From Lachnospiraceae bacterium (GTDB taxonomy: Bacteria > Bacillota_A > Clostridia > Lachnospirales > Lachnospiraceae), in NCBI GenBank assembly GCA_017390645.1, contig JAFPAZ010000202.1:1-5481 (forward strand): DNA of 5,481 nucleotides, read 5' to 3'. Shown here piece after piece: positions 5,481 to 5,481 of this stretch (position 1 is its first letter; each line of letters begins with the position of its first letter). The position numbers and the translations under genes are program-made. The notes below the pieces were generated by a model. The model had not been told where the DNA came from. It saw only the letters and a list, made by a program, of their open reading frames with translations, and did not search any database.

Positions 5481-5481
5481 C

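Overview
The window reads almost entirely on the minus strand. It looks like part of a Tad/Flp-type (type IVc) pilus or secretion locus from an AT-rich anaerobic Gram-positive bacterium, most likely a clostridium of the Lachnospiraceae type. This placement rests on gene content: a type II secretion F-domain membrane protein with a large outside domain, a tiny Flp1-like pilin, a DUF5702-like protein and TadE-like pseudopilins together are characteristic of clostridial Tad loci. No rRNA, tRNA or CRISPR array is visible, and the species cannot be named from the sequence.

In the direction of transcription (high to low coordinates) the order is: a TadC-like inner-membrane platform protein running off the right edge (4071-5480); an 82-bp gap with two small hairpins; a 56-residue Flp pilin (3818-3988); a 170-bp gap; a DUF5702-like protein whose leader carries a hexapeptide tandem repeat (2043-3647); a truncated TnpB/OrfB-like protein without a RuvC nuclease core (1158-2000); a 180-bp gap that seems to hold the remnant of the tnpB 3' end; a TadE-like pseudopilin with two Cys/His modules in its outside domain (156-977); and the start of a second TadE-like pseudopilin running off the left edge (1-186).

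The pilus genes fit one machine. The TadC-like protein would form the membrane platform, Flp the main fibre subunit, and the TadE-like proteins minor pseudopilins. The DUF5702-like protein is probably an anchored surface or assembly component. Three of the four prepilin-like proteins show Gly before the cleavage site and Glu at +5, so a prepilin peptidase is expected outside the window, as are the ATPase (CpaF/TadA) and TadB.

Four things stand out: the RuvC-less TnpB-like ORF with its own ribosome binding site inside the pilus operon; the paired H-x4-C-x2-L-N ... C-x2-C modules on a pseudopilin; the 18-bp in-frame repeat array in the DUF5702-like leader; and a perfect 12-bp duplication whose junction forms the stop codon of the TnpB-like ORF.
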